Source: G963422705 sp963422705 (GTDB taxonomy: Bacteria > Poribacteria > WGA-4E > WGA-3G). Taken from it: a DNA stretch of 64,000 bases. The first letter of the stretch is position 1. Every line of letters starts with the position of its first letter. Shown one piece after another: positions 25,329-34,314 of the stretch. Under the pieces are notes generated by a model, which worked only from the letters and a program-made list of their open reading frames with translations, ran no database searches and had not been told where the DNA came from. The stretch is from contig OY730443.1 of the NCBI GenBank assembly GCA_963422705.1, positions 2,356,001-2,420,000 of the forward strand. The letters run 5' to 3'. The position numbers and the translations under genes are program-made.

Positions 25329-26032
25329 ACGATAATGATAGAAATAAAGTCAGCCGTTCGCTTCTACCGAAACGTGGCAAGAAACGTCCTTCCTCGTTTT
25401 CTTGCAAAAAACTTCAATTGCTCGTCACGAATCGGGCAGAAGGGTTCACGGTATTAGAAAAAATCTCGATTGAACTGTCAGCCTATATTGACAAAGAATT
25501 GCCGGCATGGAAGCGGCTCCTCATCCAGCAACATCTCAGACGATGCCCAAACTGTACAGCTCACGTGTTAAGATTGGAACAGACGGAACGGTTTCTCCAC
25601 CGCGTGGAGCGGGTTAAGGCACCGGATGACTTCTTAGCAGGCGTGATGTCGCAAGCGATGAAAGCGCAGCGGCGACACCCTCGCGTCCCCTCGCACTGTT
25701 TTCGTCAGGCGACTGAACGAGAAAATTTCGGGCTAACCCCGGGGATAACAGGTAAGAAAAAAGAGAAGATGCCTCAACTCATGGAAGGACTTCGGCGATG
25801 GGTTAAGCAGCATATTCAAACAGATAGCCTGATTTATACGTTTGTGTTGACGCTCACCGTTTTCAGCATGGTAGGCGTCACGCTTTACTCACCGAACGGG
25901 GAACAGCGTCAAAAATTCCCGCGGCAAGCCCGGGAAAAAGCATCTGCTTTCTCCGGTGAAAAACTCATTTCATTTGAGGTAATTCCGCATGAACAACCGA
26001 AACGTTCATTTAAAGCGCATGAATCGTATTGA
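25325..26032 (+). CDS. Zinc-finger anti-sigma factor, membrane-anchored
   Basis: A 235-residue protein overlapping the sigma factor gene by 4 nt. The zf-HC2 anti-sigma domain is visible at about residues 55-85: ELSAYIDKELPAWKR followed by HLRRCPNC with the H-x3-C-x2-C metal ligands. It is preceded by an unusual basic N-terminal extension of about 50 residues. One transmembrane helix, LIYTFVLTLTVFSMVGVTL, lies near residue 170-190 and leaves a short outer tail. It should bind the ECF sigma factor at the membrane and release it on a signal. Overlap with the next gene indicates one operon. Confidence 0.9.
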   Translation: MNDNDRNKVSRSLLPKRGKKRPSSFSCKKLQLLVTNRAEGFTVLEKISIELSAYIDKELPAWKRLLIQQHLRRCPNCTAHVLRLEQTERFLHRVERVKAPDDFLAGVMSQAMKAQRRHPRVPSHCFRQATERENFGLTPGITGKKKEKMPQLMEGLRRWVKQHIQTDSLIYTFVLTLTVFSMVGVTLYSPNGEQRQKFPRQAREKASAFSGEKLISFEVIPHEQPKRSFKAHESY

Positions 26033-27866
26033 AAATCACCACATGCGAAAAACGGGACTGAAATCTGTGATGGGCAGCGCACTGTTTATCTCGCTAATCT
26101 TGCACCTCTTCTTTTTCGCGATGATATTCTATTACATCATGCAGAATGAACCCGTATCGGCTGTCCAAGTGGGCATAGAGGCGCAGCTCATCTCCGTGGT
26201 GAAGCCTGCGAACAAACTCAAACCGCCGCCCCTGAAAGTTGTACAGCGCTTTCATAATGGCTCGCGGGGAACTGCCACGAAGATATCCGTCGCAAAACCC
26301 GATAGTCTGACACCGGAGATAGAAATCCGCCCGGATAACCGGCCAAACCGGCCAATAAATAGCACAAAACCGCGTCTTAAACAGTCAGCCGTTGCCCCGG
26401 CGGAGACAGCCGTCGCGCTCAGTACAACCTCTCGTGCGCTCCGGGAATTGAACCCAGAATTACTCAGAATGGAAGCATCGAGCAACGTTGAGATAGGTTC
26501 ATTTGGTTTACAACGGCGTGGAAACCGCGGCGTTAAAGGTGCTGAACCGCCCCCACGGGAACCAGGAGCACCCAAGATGCGGGTCGATACCGGACATGGG
26601 GCGAAAGACGATGGTTTTGCAGCATCAGATAAACCGGAACTGAAGAAAAATACCCCCAGCTACCAGCCCCCATTTAGCAGCCTCATGCAAAAGCTTGCTC
26701 ATCAAGTTGTCAACACAAGTGATGCCAACCCGGTTGATGTCGTTTTTGTCATTGATGCAAGCGGCAGTATGAATGACAACATCCAAGCCGTCGCGGAAAA
26801 TTTGGAAAAAATGGTCGATATCTATGAAGCCTCCGATATTGATTACGCGCTCGGTTTGACAGAATTCCGGACCAACGGAGCAGGGAGGAACGTAATCAAA
26901 GTACTACAGTTGACTAAAGATTTTCGAGCCTATAGGCGCACTCTCCAAAATATCTGGGGGCAGGGAGATGAAAACGCGCTGGATGCCGTTATCCAGACGG
27001 TGAAGGAGATACGGTTTCGTCCTACCTCCAAAAAACATTTTATTCTCGTTACAGATGAACCGTTCACAAGCTTTGAAGAACGGGTTACCGTAACGGATGT
27101 TATTGCGTACTGCCGGGAATTCGATATCTCTGTCAACGTCTTAGGGCTTCCTATCGGCCCAGTCCCAGGCCAGCCTCTAGCCATGAATCAGAAAGGCGAA
27201 CATCAGGCATTGGCGAAAGAGACGGGCGGGAAATGGTTCCGCATCCCTACAAATTTCAGGAGCACCTCTGTGCCGACACCGAAAACTACGGCAGCGACAT
27301 TACGGAATGCGGACTGGTACCCCGTGGCAGAGCTCGGCAACCCGATTTCGCACTACCGTAATGACATGCCAATTGATATTGTCCTGTTTATCGACGGGAG
27401 CGAAAGCATGAAAGGTAAATTCCGGGAATTTCTCAACAAATTTACAATCGTGATTCAGGATTGGAATAGAAACGCCGTCGACTATCAAATCGGGGCGGTG
27501 AATTTCCGAACCCGGGCATCTGTGAGCATGGTTACCGTTTTTAACCCACCGCAAACGTTGGAACAGCTACAGAAAATTGCTGCGCTGCCATGCAGAGAGG
27601 ATGAGAAACTCTTAGATGCGATTGATGAAGGACTCCGACGCATTAAATTACGCCCGAATGCAAAACGCTATTTCATCTTGATTACCGATGAACCCGCCAA
27701 GGGGAAATACTCCTCGGCGGCAATCATTGAACTTCTCCAACGAAACCGCACTATAGTAAGCGTTGTTGGCATTTATGATGGCTTCCAGAATGAAATCGCC
27801 TACAAAACGGGGGGTATCTGGGTTTCTATGCCGGACGGATACACCAGAGATGCCTCAAGCCGGTAA
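25989..27866 (+). CDS. Membrane-anchored protein with two von Willebrand A domains
   Basis: A 625-residue protein. Residues 27-51 form one transmembrane helix with TonB-like placement, residues 60-240 are a Pro- and Lys-rich linker, and two VWA domains follow. Both keep the MIDAS metal site: D256-ASGS in the first (VVFVIDASGSMND) and DGSES near residue 466 in the second (IVLFIDGSESMKG). Each ends with a conserved strand (KKHFILVTDEPF, KRYFILITDEPA), showing that they arose by internal duplication. MIDAS domains bind protein ligands through a divalent metal. I chose the start at 25989 because GAGG lies 9 nt upstream, giving a 44-nt overlap with the anti-sigma gene. It is presumably the effector or sensor of this sigma operon. 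Confidence 0.85.
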   Translation: MNNRNVHLKRMNRIENHHMRKTGLKSVMGSALFISLILHLFFFAMIFYYIMQNEPVSAVQVGIEAQLISVVKPANKLKPPPLKVVQRFHNGSRGTATKISVAKPDSLTPEIEIRPDNRPNRPINSTKPRLKQSAVAPAETAVALSTTSRALRELNPELLRMEASSNVEIGSFGLQRRGNRGVKGAEPPPREPGAPKMRVDTGHGAKDDGFAASDKPELKKNTPSYQPPFSSLMQKLAHQVVNTSDANPVDVVFVIDASGSMNDNIQAVAENLEKMVDIYEASDIDYALGLTEFRTNGAGRNVIKVLQLTKDFRAYRRTLQNIWGQGDENALDAVIQTVKEIRFRPTSKKHFILVTDEPFTSFEERVTVTDVIAYCREFDISVNVLGLPIGPVPGQPLAMNQKGEHQALAKETGGKWFRIPTNFRSTSVPTPKTTAATLRNADWYPVAELGNPISHYRNDMPIDIVLFIDGSESMKGKFREFLNKFTIVIQDWNRNAVDYQIGAVNFRTRASVSMVTVFNPPQTLEQLQKIAALPCREDEKLLDAIDEGLRRIKLRPNAKRYFILITDEPAKGKYSSAAIIELLQRNRTIVSVVGIYDGFQNEIAYKTGGIWVSMPDGYTRDASSR

Positions 27867-27938
27867 AAAAATTCAACCGTTTCTCGTTAACTGTTAACTG
27901 TAGATAACTGATTTTTAACCCGAAAGAACCAGGTTCCG

Positions 27939-28562
27939 ATGAAAATAGCCGTTCTCGCTTCAGGAAGCGGTACGAATCTTCAAACACTGATAGAACAATT
28001 ACATCAAGACGAAACCAGTGGTATTAAAATCGCTGTCGTCATTAGCGACAGGCAGGACGCCTACGCGCTGACGCGGGCGAAAACTTCCGGGATTCCGACA
28101 CATGTCGTCAGTGCCCGGGATTTTGAGAGGCGCCTTGATTTCGATGCAGAAATCTCCCGGCAAATTGAAGAATATGCCGCCGAACTCATAGTACTCGCCG
28201 GGTTCATGAAACTCTTTCAACCGCCGTTTGTCCGAAAATACAGAAACCGGATTATTAACGTGCATCCGACGCTGCTGCCCGCTTTCCCCGGCGCCCACCC
28301 CGTGCCCGATACGCTGGCATATGGCGTTAAACTCACCGGCGTCACCGTTCACTTCGTTGATGAAGGTGTAGATTCCGGGCCCATTATCGCGCAGACTGCC
28401 CTCCCCGTTTTCGACACAGACGATGAAGCCCGTTTACACGCACGGATTCGGATTGAAGAACATAAACTCTATCCGCAAGTCATTAAGTGGTACGTACAAG
28501 GCAGGCTGAAGGTAATAGGGAGAAAGGTTATCGTCGCGGACAGGAAAGTCGAAAAATGTTAG
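27939..28562 (+). CDS. purN: Phosphoribosylglycinamide formyltransferase
   Basis: A 207-residue enzyme of purine synthesis that moves a formyl group from 10-formyl-tetrahydrofolate to GAR. The family features are all present: MKIAVLASGSGTNLQTLIEQ at the start, the catalytic NVHPTLLPAFPG segment with Asn and His, and HFVDEGVDSGPIIAQ with the catalytic Asp. Length is normal. The stop codon overlaps the ATG of the following TIM-barrel gene by 7 nt. No other pur genes are nearby. Confidence 0.95.
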   Translation: MKIAVLASGSGTNLQTLIEQLHQDETSGIKIAVVISDRQDAYALTRAKTSGIPTHVVSARDFERRLDFDAEISRQIEEYAAELIVLAGFMKLFQPPFVRKYRNRIINVHPTLLPAFPGAHPVPDTLAYGVKLTGVTVHFVDEGVDSGPIIAQTALPVFDTDDEARLHARIRIEEHKLYPQVIKWYVQGRLKVIGRKVIVADRKVEKC

Positions 28563-29515
28563 CAATTTCAACGATGTGGAACGCATATAAACAGCCGGAT
28601 GGCGCCGCCCTACTTGATGAACTCAAAGCGTTTGGGTTTGAAGCGATTGAACTCAGCAGACACCTCACCGCCGCTCAAATTGAGCAGCTCAGGCCGCTTT
28701 TTCGGGACGGGGGACGCCCCTGTTCCATACACAATTTCTGCCCAAGGGACGAATCACCCCGCCGTTTAAGTAGCCAAACCAAAAATAGACACACCGAAGA
28801 AGATACCGTTCAACTCGCCAGCCTTGACGTTGACGAGCGGAAAGAAGCCGTGCGCCGAACCGTCAAAACGATGGAACTCGCAACCGAATTGGAAATCTCA
28901 ACCGTGGTGTTGCACCTCGGCCACGTCGATACCTACGACAGAACACACGTCATGATAGAACTTTACACCTACGGAGAACGTGAATTTGAAGCCTTCCGTC
29001 AAAAAGTAACGGAAGCGACTGAATGGCGCCGGCGCAAAGAAGCTAAGCATCGCGATGCCGTCCTCCGCAGTTTGGATGAGCTGAATGAACACGCCCTCCG
29101 CATGGAACTCTATCTCGCCATTGAGAACCGCCCCCGTTATTATCAGATTCCGAACTTTGACGAATTCGGAATCTTCTTTGAGGAATTCTACGGCAGCCCT
29201 ATGCGCTATTGGCACGATGTCGCACACGCCGCATTTCAGGAACAGCTTGGCCTCTGTCGCGCCCAGGAATGGTTAAACGCTTACGCTGAACATCTCATCG
29301 GCGTTAACCTACACGATACGCAAGGGCTGGAGCCCTACCATCCCCCGGGGACTGGTGAGCTGGACTGGGATGAACTATTCACACACCTCCCCGCCGATGT
29401 CTTAAAAGTTTTGGAAATCCGACACGGGGACGCCGAACAAGTCCAGGAAGCCAAGGAACTTTGTGAATCCCTCACGCAACAACGGGAAAATGCTGATGAG
29501 CACATCCCCCGATAA
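28556..29515 (+). CDS. Xylose isomerase-like TIM barrel protein
   Basis: About 319 residues from MLAISTMWNAYKQPDG; the frame can be read upstream to 28487 but that lies inside purN. Family features of the metal-dependent sugar isomerase/epimerase and AP-endonuclease-2 barrel: FGFEAIELSRHL, SIHNFCPRDE, STVVLHLGHVDTYDR, LYLAIENRPRYYQIP with the metal-binding Glu, MRYWHDVAHAAFQE, IGVNLHDTQGLEPYHPPG and ADVLKVLEIRHGD. It may act on a sugar or act as an endonuclease-like hydrolase; the substrate is not readable. It is coupled to purN and to the following small gene by short overlaps. Confidence 0.85.
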   Translation: MLAISTMWNAYKQPDGAALLDELKAFGFEAIELSRHLTAAQIEQLRPLFRDGGRPCSIHNFCPRDESPRRLSSQTKNRHTEEDTVQLASLDVDERKEAVRRTVKTMELATELEISTVVLHLGHVDTYDRTHVMIELYTYGEREFEAFRQKVTEATEWRRRKEAKHRDAVLRSLDELNEHALRMELYLAIENRPRYYQIPNFDEFGIFFEEFYGSPMRYWHDVAHAAFQEQLGLCRAQEWLNAYAEHLIGVNLHDTQGLEPYHPPGTGELDWDELFTHLPADVLKVLEIRHGDAEQVQEAKELCESLTQQRENADEHIPR

Positions 29516-29861
29516 AACCTTTTTTACACAAACGGAACGCCAAATCCTCAAATCTGTCTGTATCTATATGGTAGGAATTTCGCCTCACGCGACGTTAGAT
29601 GAACCACTTATCGCAATTGACACCTTCGTTTCGCACCTGCCCAAACCCTTGCAAACACAACTCAGGTTTGGATTACAACTCTTTGAATGGTGCCCAATCC
29701 TCTTTATCGGGAAGTTATGCCGCTTCACACAACTCTCACCACACGAGGCCATCCATTATATTGAAACCTGGGCAAGAAGCCGTTTCGTCAGGCGACGCCT
29801 CCTTTTCAGGGGACTGCGGGACATTGCATTTCTCGGATACTACGCACTTCATCCTAGATAG
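29496..29861 (+). CDS. Small protein resembling gluconate 2-dehydrogenase subunit 3 / GMC-oxidoreductase partner
   Basis: About 121 residues from the ATG at 29496, placed 8 nt after GGGA; it overlaps the TIM-barrel gene by 20 nt. The helical pattern PKPLQTQLRFGLQLFEW, FTQLSPHEAIHYIETWARS and RLLFRGLRDIAFLGYY is typical of small helical subunits that accompany GMC or gluconate dehydrogenase flavoproteins. No flavoprotein subunit is in the window, so the partner must lie elsewhere or the assignment is only by shape. Moderate confidence in coding, low in function. Confidence 0.55.
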   Translation: MSTSPDKTFFTQTERQILKSVCIYMVGISPHATLDEPLIAIDTFVSHLPKPLQTQLRFGLQLFEWCPILFIGKLCRFTQLSPHEAIHYIETWARSRFVRRRLLFRGLRDIAFLGYYALHPR

Positions 29862-29905
29862 GTTGGGAAAATCCACTTCAATTTCAATCACAAAAAAAGA
29901 CGGGG

Positions 29906-30784
29906 TTAACTCACACCCTCATCGCCGGAATCCATCGTTTCAATGCCAAAACCTTCTTTCCGGATGCGAAGATCGAAGTAGATAAGCATTGAACCGATGG
30001 ATAAAATCGGAAGTATCAGCATCCGCACCCCCAAATGTACAAATACCTCAATGGCATAAGAGACAAAAGCGCCTTCTGATGGATAGCTCCCAATTAACAA
30101 CCAGAGAATCGTATCTTTAAAGTCGCGTTCCGATGTAATTCCGAACAGTGTCAAGCCCAATCCTAAAACAGATTTTAGAATCCCTTGGAGCATCAAACAG
30201 AGAAAAAAGATGCCTAATGAAATACCAAGCACCCGCCACCACATGCCTTGGACTAATTGGCTACTCCGCTTAAATCCCGCACCGACTCCTGTCCCTTCAA
30301 GCAATACAGGCAAACCGTAGAGGCACCAGCGGATGATTAAATAGATAGAAACCGGTAGCCCTATCACCGTCACTGCTAATCCCACGATTGCTAAAAAGTA
30401 AAGCAGACTACTCACCAGATACGGGAAAAACCGGTCGAAAACTCGCTCGAATGCATCACTCGCTGTCAGAGAATGACCTGAATAGGTTTCGGCGCTCGCA
30501 AAAAGGATGGCACCCGTAACCAAAAGTGACACTAAACTGATGATACAAGAAATAAGTAGCGTTGAGATTTGACTCACCTCTGACGAATTTGAAGTATCAA
30601 AGAAAAATTTTGACAGCAACTCCGTGCAAAATCCCGCTACGAAATAAACAACCGTTATCCCAAAAAATAGACGGAAGTGCTCACCATAAAGCCCGAACGT
30701 TCTATCCAGAATATCCGTGAACCCCATCGGTTGCAGGGCGCCACGGGTATCGGTTTGAGACAATGACGCTTTCTGTTCAAGCAT
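29906..30784 (-). CDS. Polytopic membrane protein (GPDPase-membrane-domain-like)
   Basis: About 292 residues from MLEQKASLSQ (ATG 30784, preceded by GGAG). Five to six hydrophobic helices follow a cytoplasmic leader with GALQPMGFTDILDRTFGLYGEHF in short form, a start typical of the family of membrane domains found alone or ahead of glycerophosphodiesterases. It ends with FDLRIRKEGFGIE, also characteristic of that family. Function is unknown. It has an excellent promoter at 30825-30853 and appears to be monocistronic, converging on the rightward gene ending at 29861. Confidence 0.75.
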   Translation of the reverse strand: MLEQKASLSQTDTRGALQPMGFTDILDRTFGLYGEHFRLFFGITVVYFVAGFCTELLSKFFFDTSNSSEVSQISTLLISCIISLVSLLVTGAILFASAETYSGHSLTASDAFERVFDRFFPYLVSSLLYFLAIVGLAVTVIGLPVSIYLIIRWCLYGLPVLLEGTGVGAGFKRSSQLVQGMWWRVLGISLGIFFLCLMLQGILKSVLGLGLTLFGITSERDFKDTILWLLIGSYPSEGAFVSYAIEVFVHLGVRMLILPILSIGSMLIYFDLRIRKEGFGIETMDSGDEGVS

Positions 30785-30824
30785 AACTTCTCCTAACTTC
30801 CAAAACGTAATCCGTATACAAAAA

Positions 30825-30853
30825 ATTGTATCAGATGCAGCATTTCGTGTCAA
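30825..30853 (-). promoter_or_regulatory. Near-consensus promoter of the membrane protein gene
   Basis: Minus strand: TTGACA at 30853-30848, 17-nt spacer, TACAAT at 30830-30825. Confidence 0.75.
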
Positions 30854-31310
30854 TGCAAGCACTTAATTGACATGAAATACGGCTCGCTTTAAATCGTGCT
30901 AAGCTATTAAAAATGGCTTTAAAGGATAGGTTATTTGTCGGTATAGAAACTCGTCAGAAGCCTCACAAACTGTAAGGGGGTGTCAAGCGGAATGTGAAGC
31001 GCGCTGCCGCGAAACAAAGTTTTTTCAGGATATTCCGTTATTTGAAGGGATGTAGACTCTTATTTTCAAACCGTTCAGCGTTTAAATCCGAAAAGGGATA
31101 CTCACATTTTGCGAAGGCGCTCCTGCCTTTTGCGGATGAATCCCTTTCTTTTTTGATGAAAGCGGCTGGGTTCACTATCCGTGCTTAATGAGTAAACGCC
31201 ACACATTACCTACGTAAACGTGCGTGTAAAAGGGACAGTTTCCTAGCGAGTCTCTGTTGCCGATGCGAGGCTTGGTTAATAAAAATGATAGTGATTCATT
31301 TTCGGATGGT
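30854..31310. other. Gene-free stretch
   Basis: About 460 bases without a convincing gene. A 64-codon frame at 30994-31188 has no ribosome binding site. A rightward TTGACA at 30867-30872 has only a poor -10 partner. An inverted pair, AAAGGGAT near 31094 and ATCCCTTT near 31139 followed by CTTTTTT, could form a weak rightward terminator. Otherwise I see nothing. Confidence 0.4.
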
Positions 31311-32678
31311 TCAGATTAACAGAAGATACGGCGTCTGAATGTATTGAGATACCGTCTGTAGGAACTGAGCGGCCGGCGCTCCGTCTACGACACGATGATC
31401 GAATGTAAGGCTCAACGTCAGGATGCTACGAATAGCAATCTCCTCGTCGTGTACAACCGGCTTTTTGAGAATCCGTCCAACTCCTAGGATAGCACACTCT
31501 GGCGGATTAATAATAGGTGTGAACGCGTCAACGCCAAAATTCCCAAGATTGGTAATGGTAAAGGTGCCGCCTTGAAGTTCGCCCGGGGTGAGTTGATTGT
31601 TTCGTGATTTTTCTGCGAACGTCTTTACCTGTTTGGAAATGACAGATAATTCCTGTCTGTCGGCGTTCCGGATGACAGGCACGACGAGCCCATCTTCCAC
31701 TGCGACAGCGACGCCGATGTTAATCTCCGTTAACAGTTGAATTCCCTCATCCGTGAGCGTAGCGTTCAGGCGTGGATGCTTGCGTAACGCATTTGAGACG
31801 ACTTTGACGAGCAAGTCGGTATAGGTAAGGGTGATGTCACTCTGCTGTAGTTTCTGGTTAAGCAGTCGGCGTAATTCGACGAGTTTCGTCGCATCAACTT
31901 CGGTATAGAGCGTGACGTTCGCATTCGTTTGCATGCTCATCGTCATGCGTTGTGCAATAATTTGACGCATGCCTTTCATCGGAATGACTTGATGTGCTTT
32001 AGCTGGTATCGTCGTCGTGAGCTGCTCTTCAATTGTCGCGTCTTTTGCCCGGAGTACATCGTCCCGGACAACCCTCCCGTCTGGCCCTGAGCCCACAATT
32101 CGGTTAAGTTGCAGGGCATGTTCTTTCGCCAGTCTCCTGGCGAGAGGGGATGCTTTGAGGCGTGTAGATTCGGTTCCGGTATCCGGCTTTCGGGATTCTA
32201 TATAGCGTTGCACATCGGCTTCAAGGATACGCCCGCCGGGCCCTGATGCGTTCACTTGTGTCAAATCAATGACGAGTTTTTCGGCGAGTTGGCGCGCTGC
32301 GGGTGATGCCTTCGTTTCACGATTTGGTAATTTCTGTGGGACTTTTGGAGAACGAGTTACCGTTTCCGGGGCGCTCCCGGGCGCGTCGGGCGTTTCTATT
32401 TTCCCGTCATCCTCCATTTTAATCCGTTCAACAGCCTCTCCCGGTGCCGCGATAACGGCTAACAGGGCATTAACGGGGACATCCGTCCCTTCTTCACCCA
32501 GGAGTTGGGCGATAACGCCATCAGCGGGGGATTCTTGTTCATGGACGACCTTATCGGTTTCAATTTCCAACAAAGGTTGCCCTTCTGTGACGGTATCTCC
32601 TTCACTGACGAGCCATTTTCCGATTTTCCCTGTCGTCATCGTCTGATCCATCTGAAGCATTCGGAGTTCAACTGCCAT
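31311..32678 (-). CDS. Dihydrolipoamide acyltransferase (E2 of a 2-oxoacid dehydrogenase complex)
   Basis: A 455-residue E2. Residues 1-80 are a lipoyl domain with the lipoylated Lys43 in EIETDKVVHE. Two peripheral-subunit-binding domains follow, about residues 124-162 (SPAARQLAEKL, GPGGRILEADV) and 177-212 (SPLARRLAKEH, GPDGRVVRDDV), where most E2s have only one. The catalytic domain (about 225-455) ends with the CAT motif DHRVVDG, holding the catalytic His and Asp. It transfers acyl groups from lipoamide to CoA. E1 and E3 genes are not adjacent. Only a small unknown gene lies upstream, 39 bp away. Pyruvate, 2-oxoglutarate or branched-chain specificity cannot be decided. Confidence 0.93.
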   Translation of the reverse strand: MAVELRMLQMDQTMTTGKIGKWLVSEGDTVTEGQPLLEIETDKVVHEQESPADGVIAQLLGEEGTDVPVNALLAVIAAPGEAVERIKMEDDGKIETPDAPGSAPETVTRSPKVPQKLPNRETKASPAARQLAEKLVIDLTQVNASGPGGRILEADVQRYIESRKPDTGTESTRLKASPLARRLAKEHALQLNRIVGSGPDGRVVRDDVLRAKDATIEEQLTTTIPAKAHQVIPMKGMRQIIAQRMTMSMQTNANVTLYTEVDATKLVELRRLLNQKLQQSDITLTYTDLLVKVVSNALRKHPRLNATLTDEGIQLLTEINIGVAVAVEDGLVVPVIRNADRQELSVISKQVKTFAEKSRNNQLTPGELQGGTFTITNLGNFGVDAFTPIINPPECAILGVGRILKKPVVHDEEIAIRSILTLSLTFDHRVVDGAPAAQFLQTVSQYIQTPYLLLI

Positions 32679-32717
32679 CTTTATAATCCGGGCGTGCGAG
32701 TTTCGCCCTAAATTCTC

Positions 32718-33029
32718 CTATTCTTTTTCTTTCTGTTCAGATTGTTCAATGCACTGTATCAGTAGTTCAACATTCTGATCTTTTTCGAGGATAAGTGCCA
32801 ATTTGTGGTATTGTTCGCCCTTAAAAAATGCCTGTACAAAGGGGCTGAATGCAATGAGGAGTTGGCTGCCTAAGAAATTGAGCGGCTTGCCGGTTTCCAA
32901 GAAAAGAATGGCGGGCACTGTTAAACGCCGTTTCACAATCCAGCGAGCGAGCTTTTCCAGGATGGCTTGTTGCTCCGTTTCGGGGATATCTTCAAGCAAC
33001 CGTGGGATTTCAGGGAGTGTATTGAACAT
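32718..33029 (-). CDS. Small conserved-looking protein upstream of E2
   Basis: A 103-residue protein, mostly helical, with a central non-polar stretch PAILFLETGKPLNFLGSQ and a charged C-terminal helix. I recognise the general pattern of short soluble or membrane-associated proteins found beside acyl-CoA or CoA-ester enzymes, but can give no function. It starts only about 30 bp from the right end of the TnpB element, so its native promoter may have been displaced by that insertion. It is probably co-transcribed with the E2 gene 39 bp downstream. Confidence 0.6.
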   Translation of the reverse strand: MFNTLPEIPRLLEDIPETEQQAILEKLARWIVKRRLTVPAILFLETGKPLNFLGSQLLIAFSPFVQAFFKGEQYHKLALILEKDQNVELLIQCIEQSEQKEKE

Positions 33030-33173
33030 AATTTAGTGTACTTGGTGTGATAGCACCCACACGCTAAAGCGTGGGGCTTCGGTTTCATAGCAACTGCGGT
33101 AAATACTTTTTGCAACCGTCTTACTGTCGCTCCACCTACGGGCATTTCCCTGTAGTTTTCTACAGGCATATCG

Positions 33174-34314
33174 TCAAGTGACGGCTATCCCTGCCCGCAA
33201 AATGTTTATCGCAGCGTTGATGTCTCTGTCGTGGTGTGAACCACATGCCGGACATGTAATAAGCCTATCGTCCAATGTTAGGCTTCCGTTATGAAAACCG
33301 CAATCACTACATGGTTTTGTGGTGGGTGTCCACCGTCCCGCCTTACGCAACTCACGCCCATGTTTTTTGCACTTATACGTCAGTATCTGAACAAACTGGG
33401 AGAACGCAAGGTCGGAAACTTTACGCCCCCACAGGCGTTTCATACCGTCAAGGTTCAAAGTTTCAATAGCGATTGTGTCAAACTTTTCGCAAAGTTCGCT
33501 TGCTAATTGCCAATGAAAATCTTCACGTTGGTTCGCTATTTTTCGATAAAGACGGGCAATCTGCCTAACACACCGCCACCATCCATGAGAACCTTTGACT
33601 TTACGCGAAAGACTTTTGTTAAGAGACCGAAGTTTGTTCAAGGACTGTTTCAAGGGTTGCGGGTGGTGTTTTTTCTCACCCGTGCTTAACGTCAAATACG
33701 CGGATGAGATGCCAAAATCCGCCCCTACGCTTTTACCTGTAGTGGGCAAAGGGTTTGATTCCACAAAATCGGTGAGTATGTATATCCAATATCTTCCGCA
33801 GTTATCACGCTTGATTGTGATTCGACTCATTTTCCCGTAGAATTCGCGATGTTTATGAAAGGTATAAGGCACTTTATCAAACTGCCATTGACGCGTTCTT
33901 GGATTCCACTTGCGAAATGTTAAAGTGATACGGTTGCCTTCTATTGACCACCCCGTTTGTTTTAAAACAAAGGATTTAAACTTGTGCTTCTTTTTAATTT
34001 TCGGGCTACCACCGATAGAACGGTATACGGTTCTAACCGAGTTTCTTAAAAAAGCGCACATACGCATCATCAATACGCTGCAATTCCGCTTGAATCGCTT
34101 GACTAGGCAGGGCATTCCAATGCGGGTGCGTGGTTCGTTTTAAATCCTTGACGTGGGCAGACATAGCGATATGGTTCGCATAAGGTAACCCGTCTTTATA
34201 GCGTTGGCGTTGCCACTTATGGAAATACTCATGCACCTGCCACATATCATCAAGTAGGTTGCCAAGGCGGATTGTGTTTGATTGTTTCCCTATCATGTAT
34301 TTATAGGCATTCAT
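33174..34314 (-). pseudogene. tnpB: tnpB (RNA-guided nuclease of IS605 group), split by a frameshift
   Basis: The N-terminal part begins at MNAYKYMIGKQSN (34314) and runs to a TAG at 34033-34035. The rest continues in the next frame to 33174. The break falls at an A6 run at 34048-34053 (U6 in the mRNA), so a one-base indel, or slippage there, explains it. The nuclease part is otherwise complete: RuvC residues in GADFGISSAYL, IAIETLNLDGM and DRDINAAINI, and a zinc finger with CSDCG and CPACG. TnpB is a compact nuclease guided by an RNA made from the element's right end. Whether it is dead or rescued by slippage cannot be decided; a sequencing error is also possible. Confidence 0.8.

Noticed and set aside
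27880..27915. Short GTTAACTG-type repeats before purN
   Set aside because: Only two to three imperfect copies; too short to call a repeat element or regulator.
30994..31188. A 64-codon rightward frame in a gene-free stretch
   Set aside because: No ribosome binding site, unusual composition and no family resemblance.
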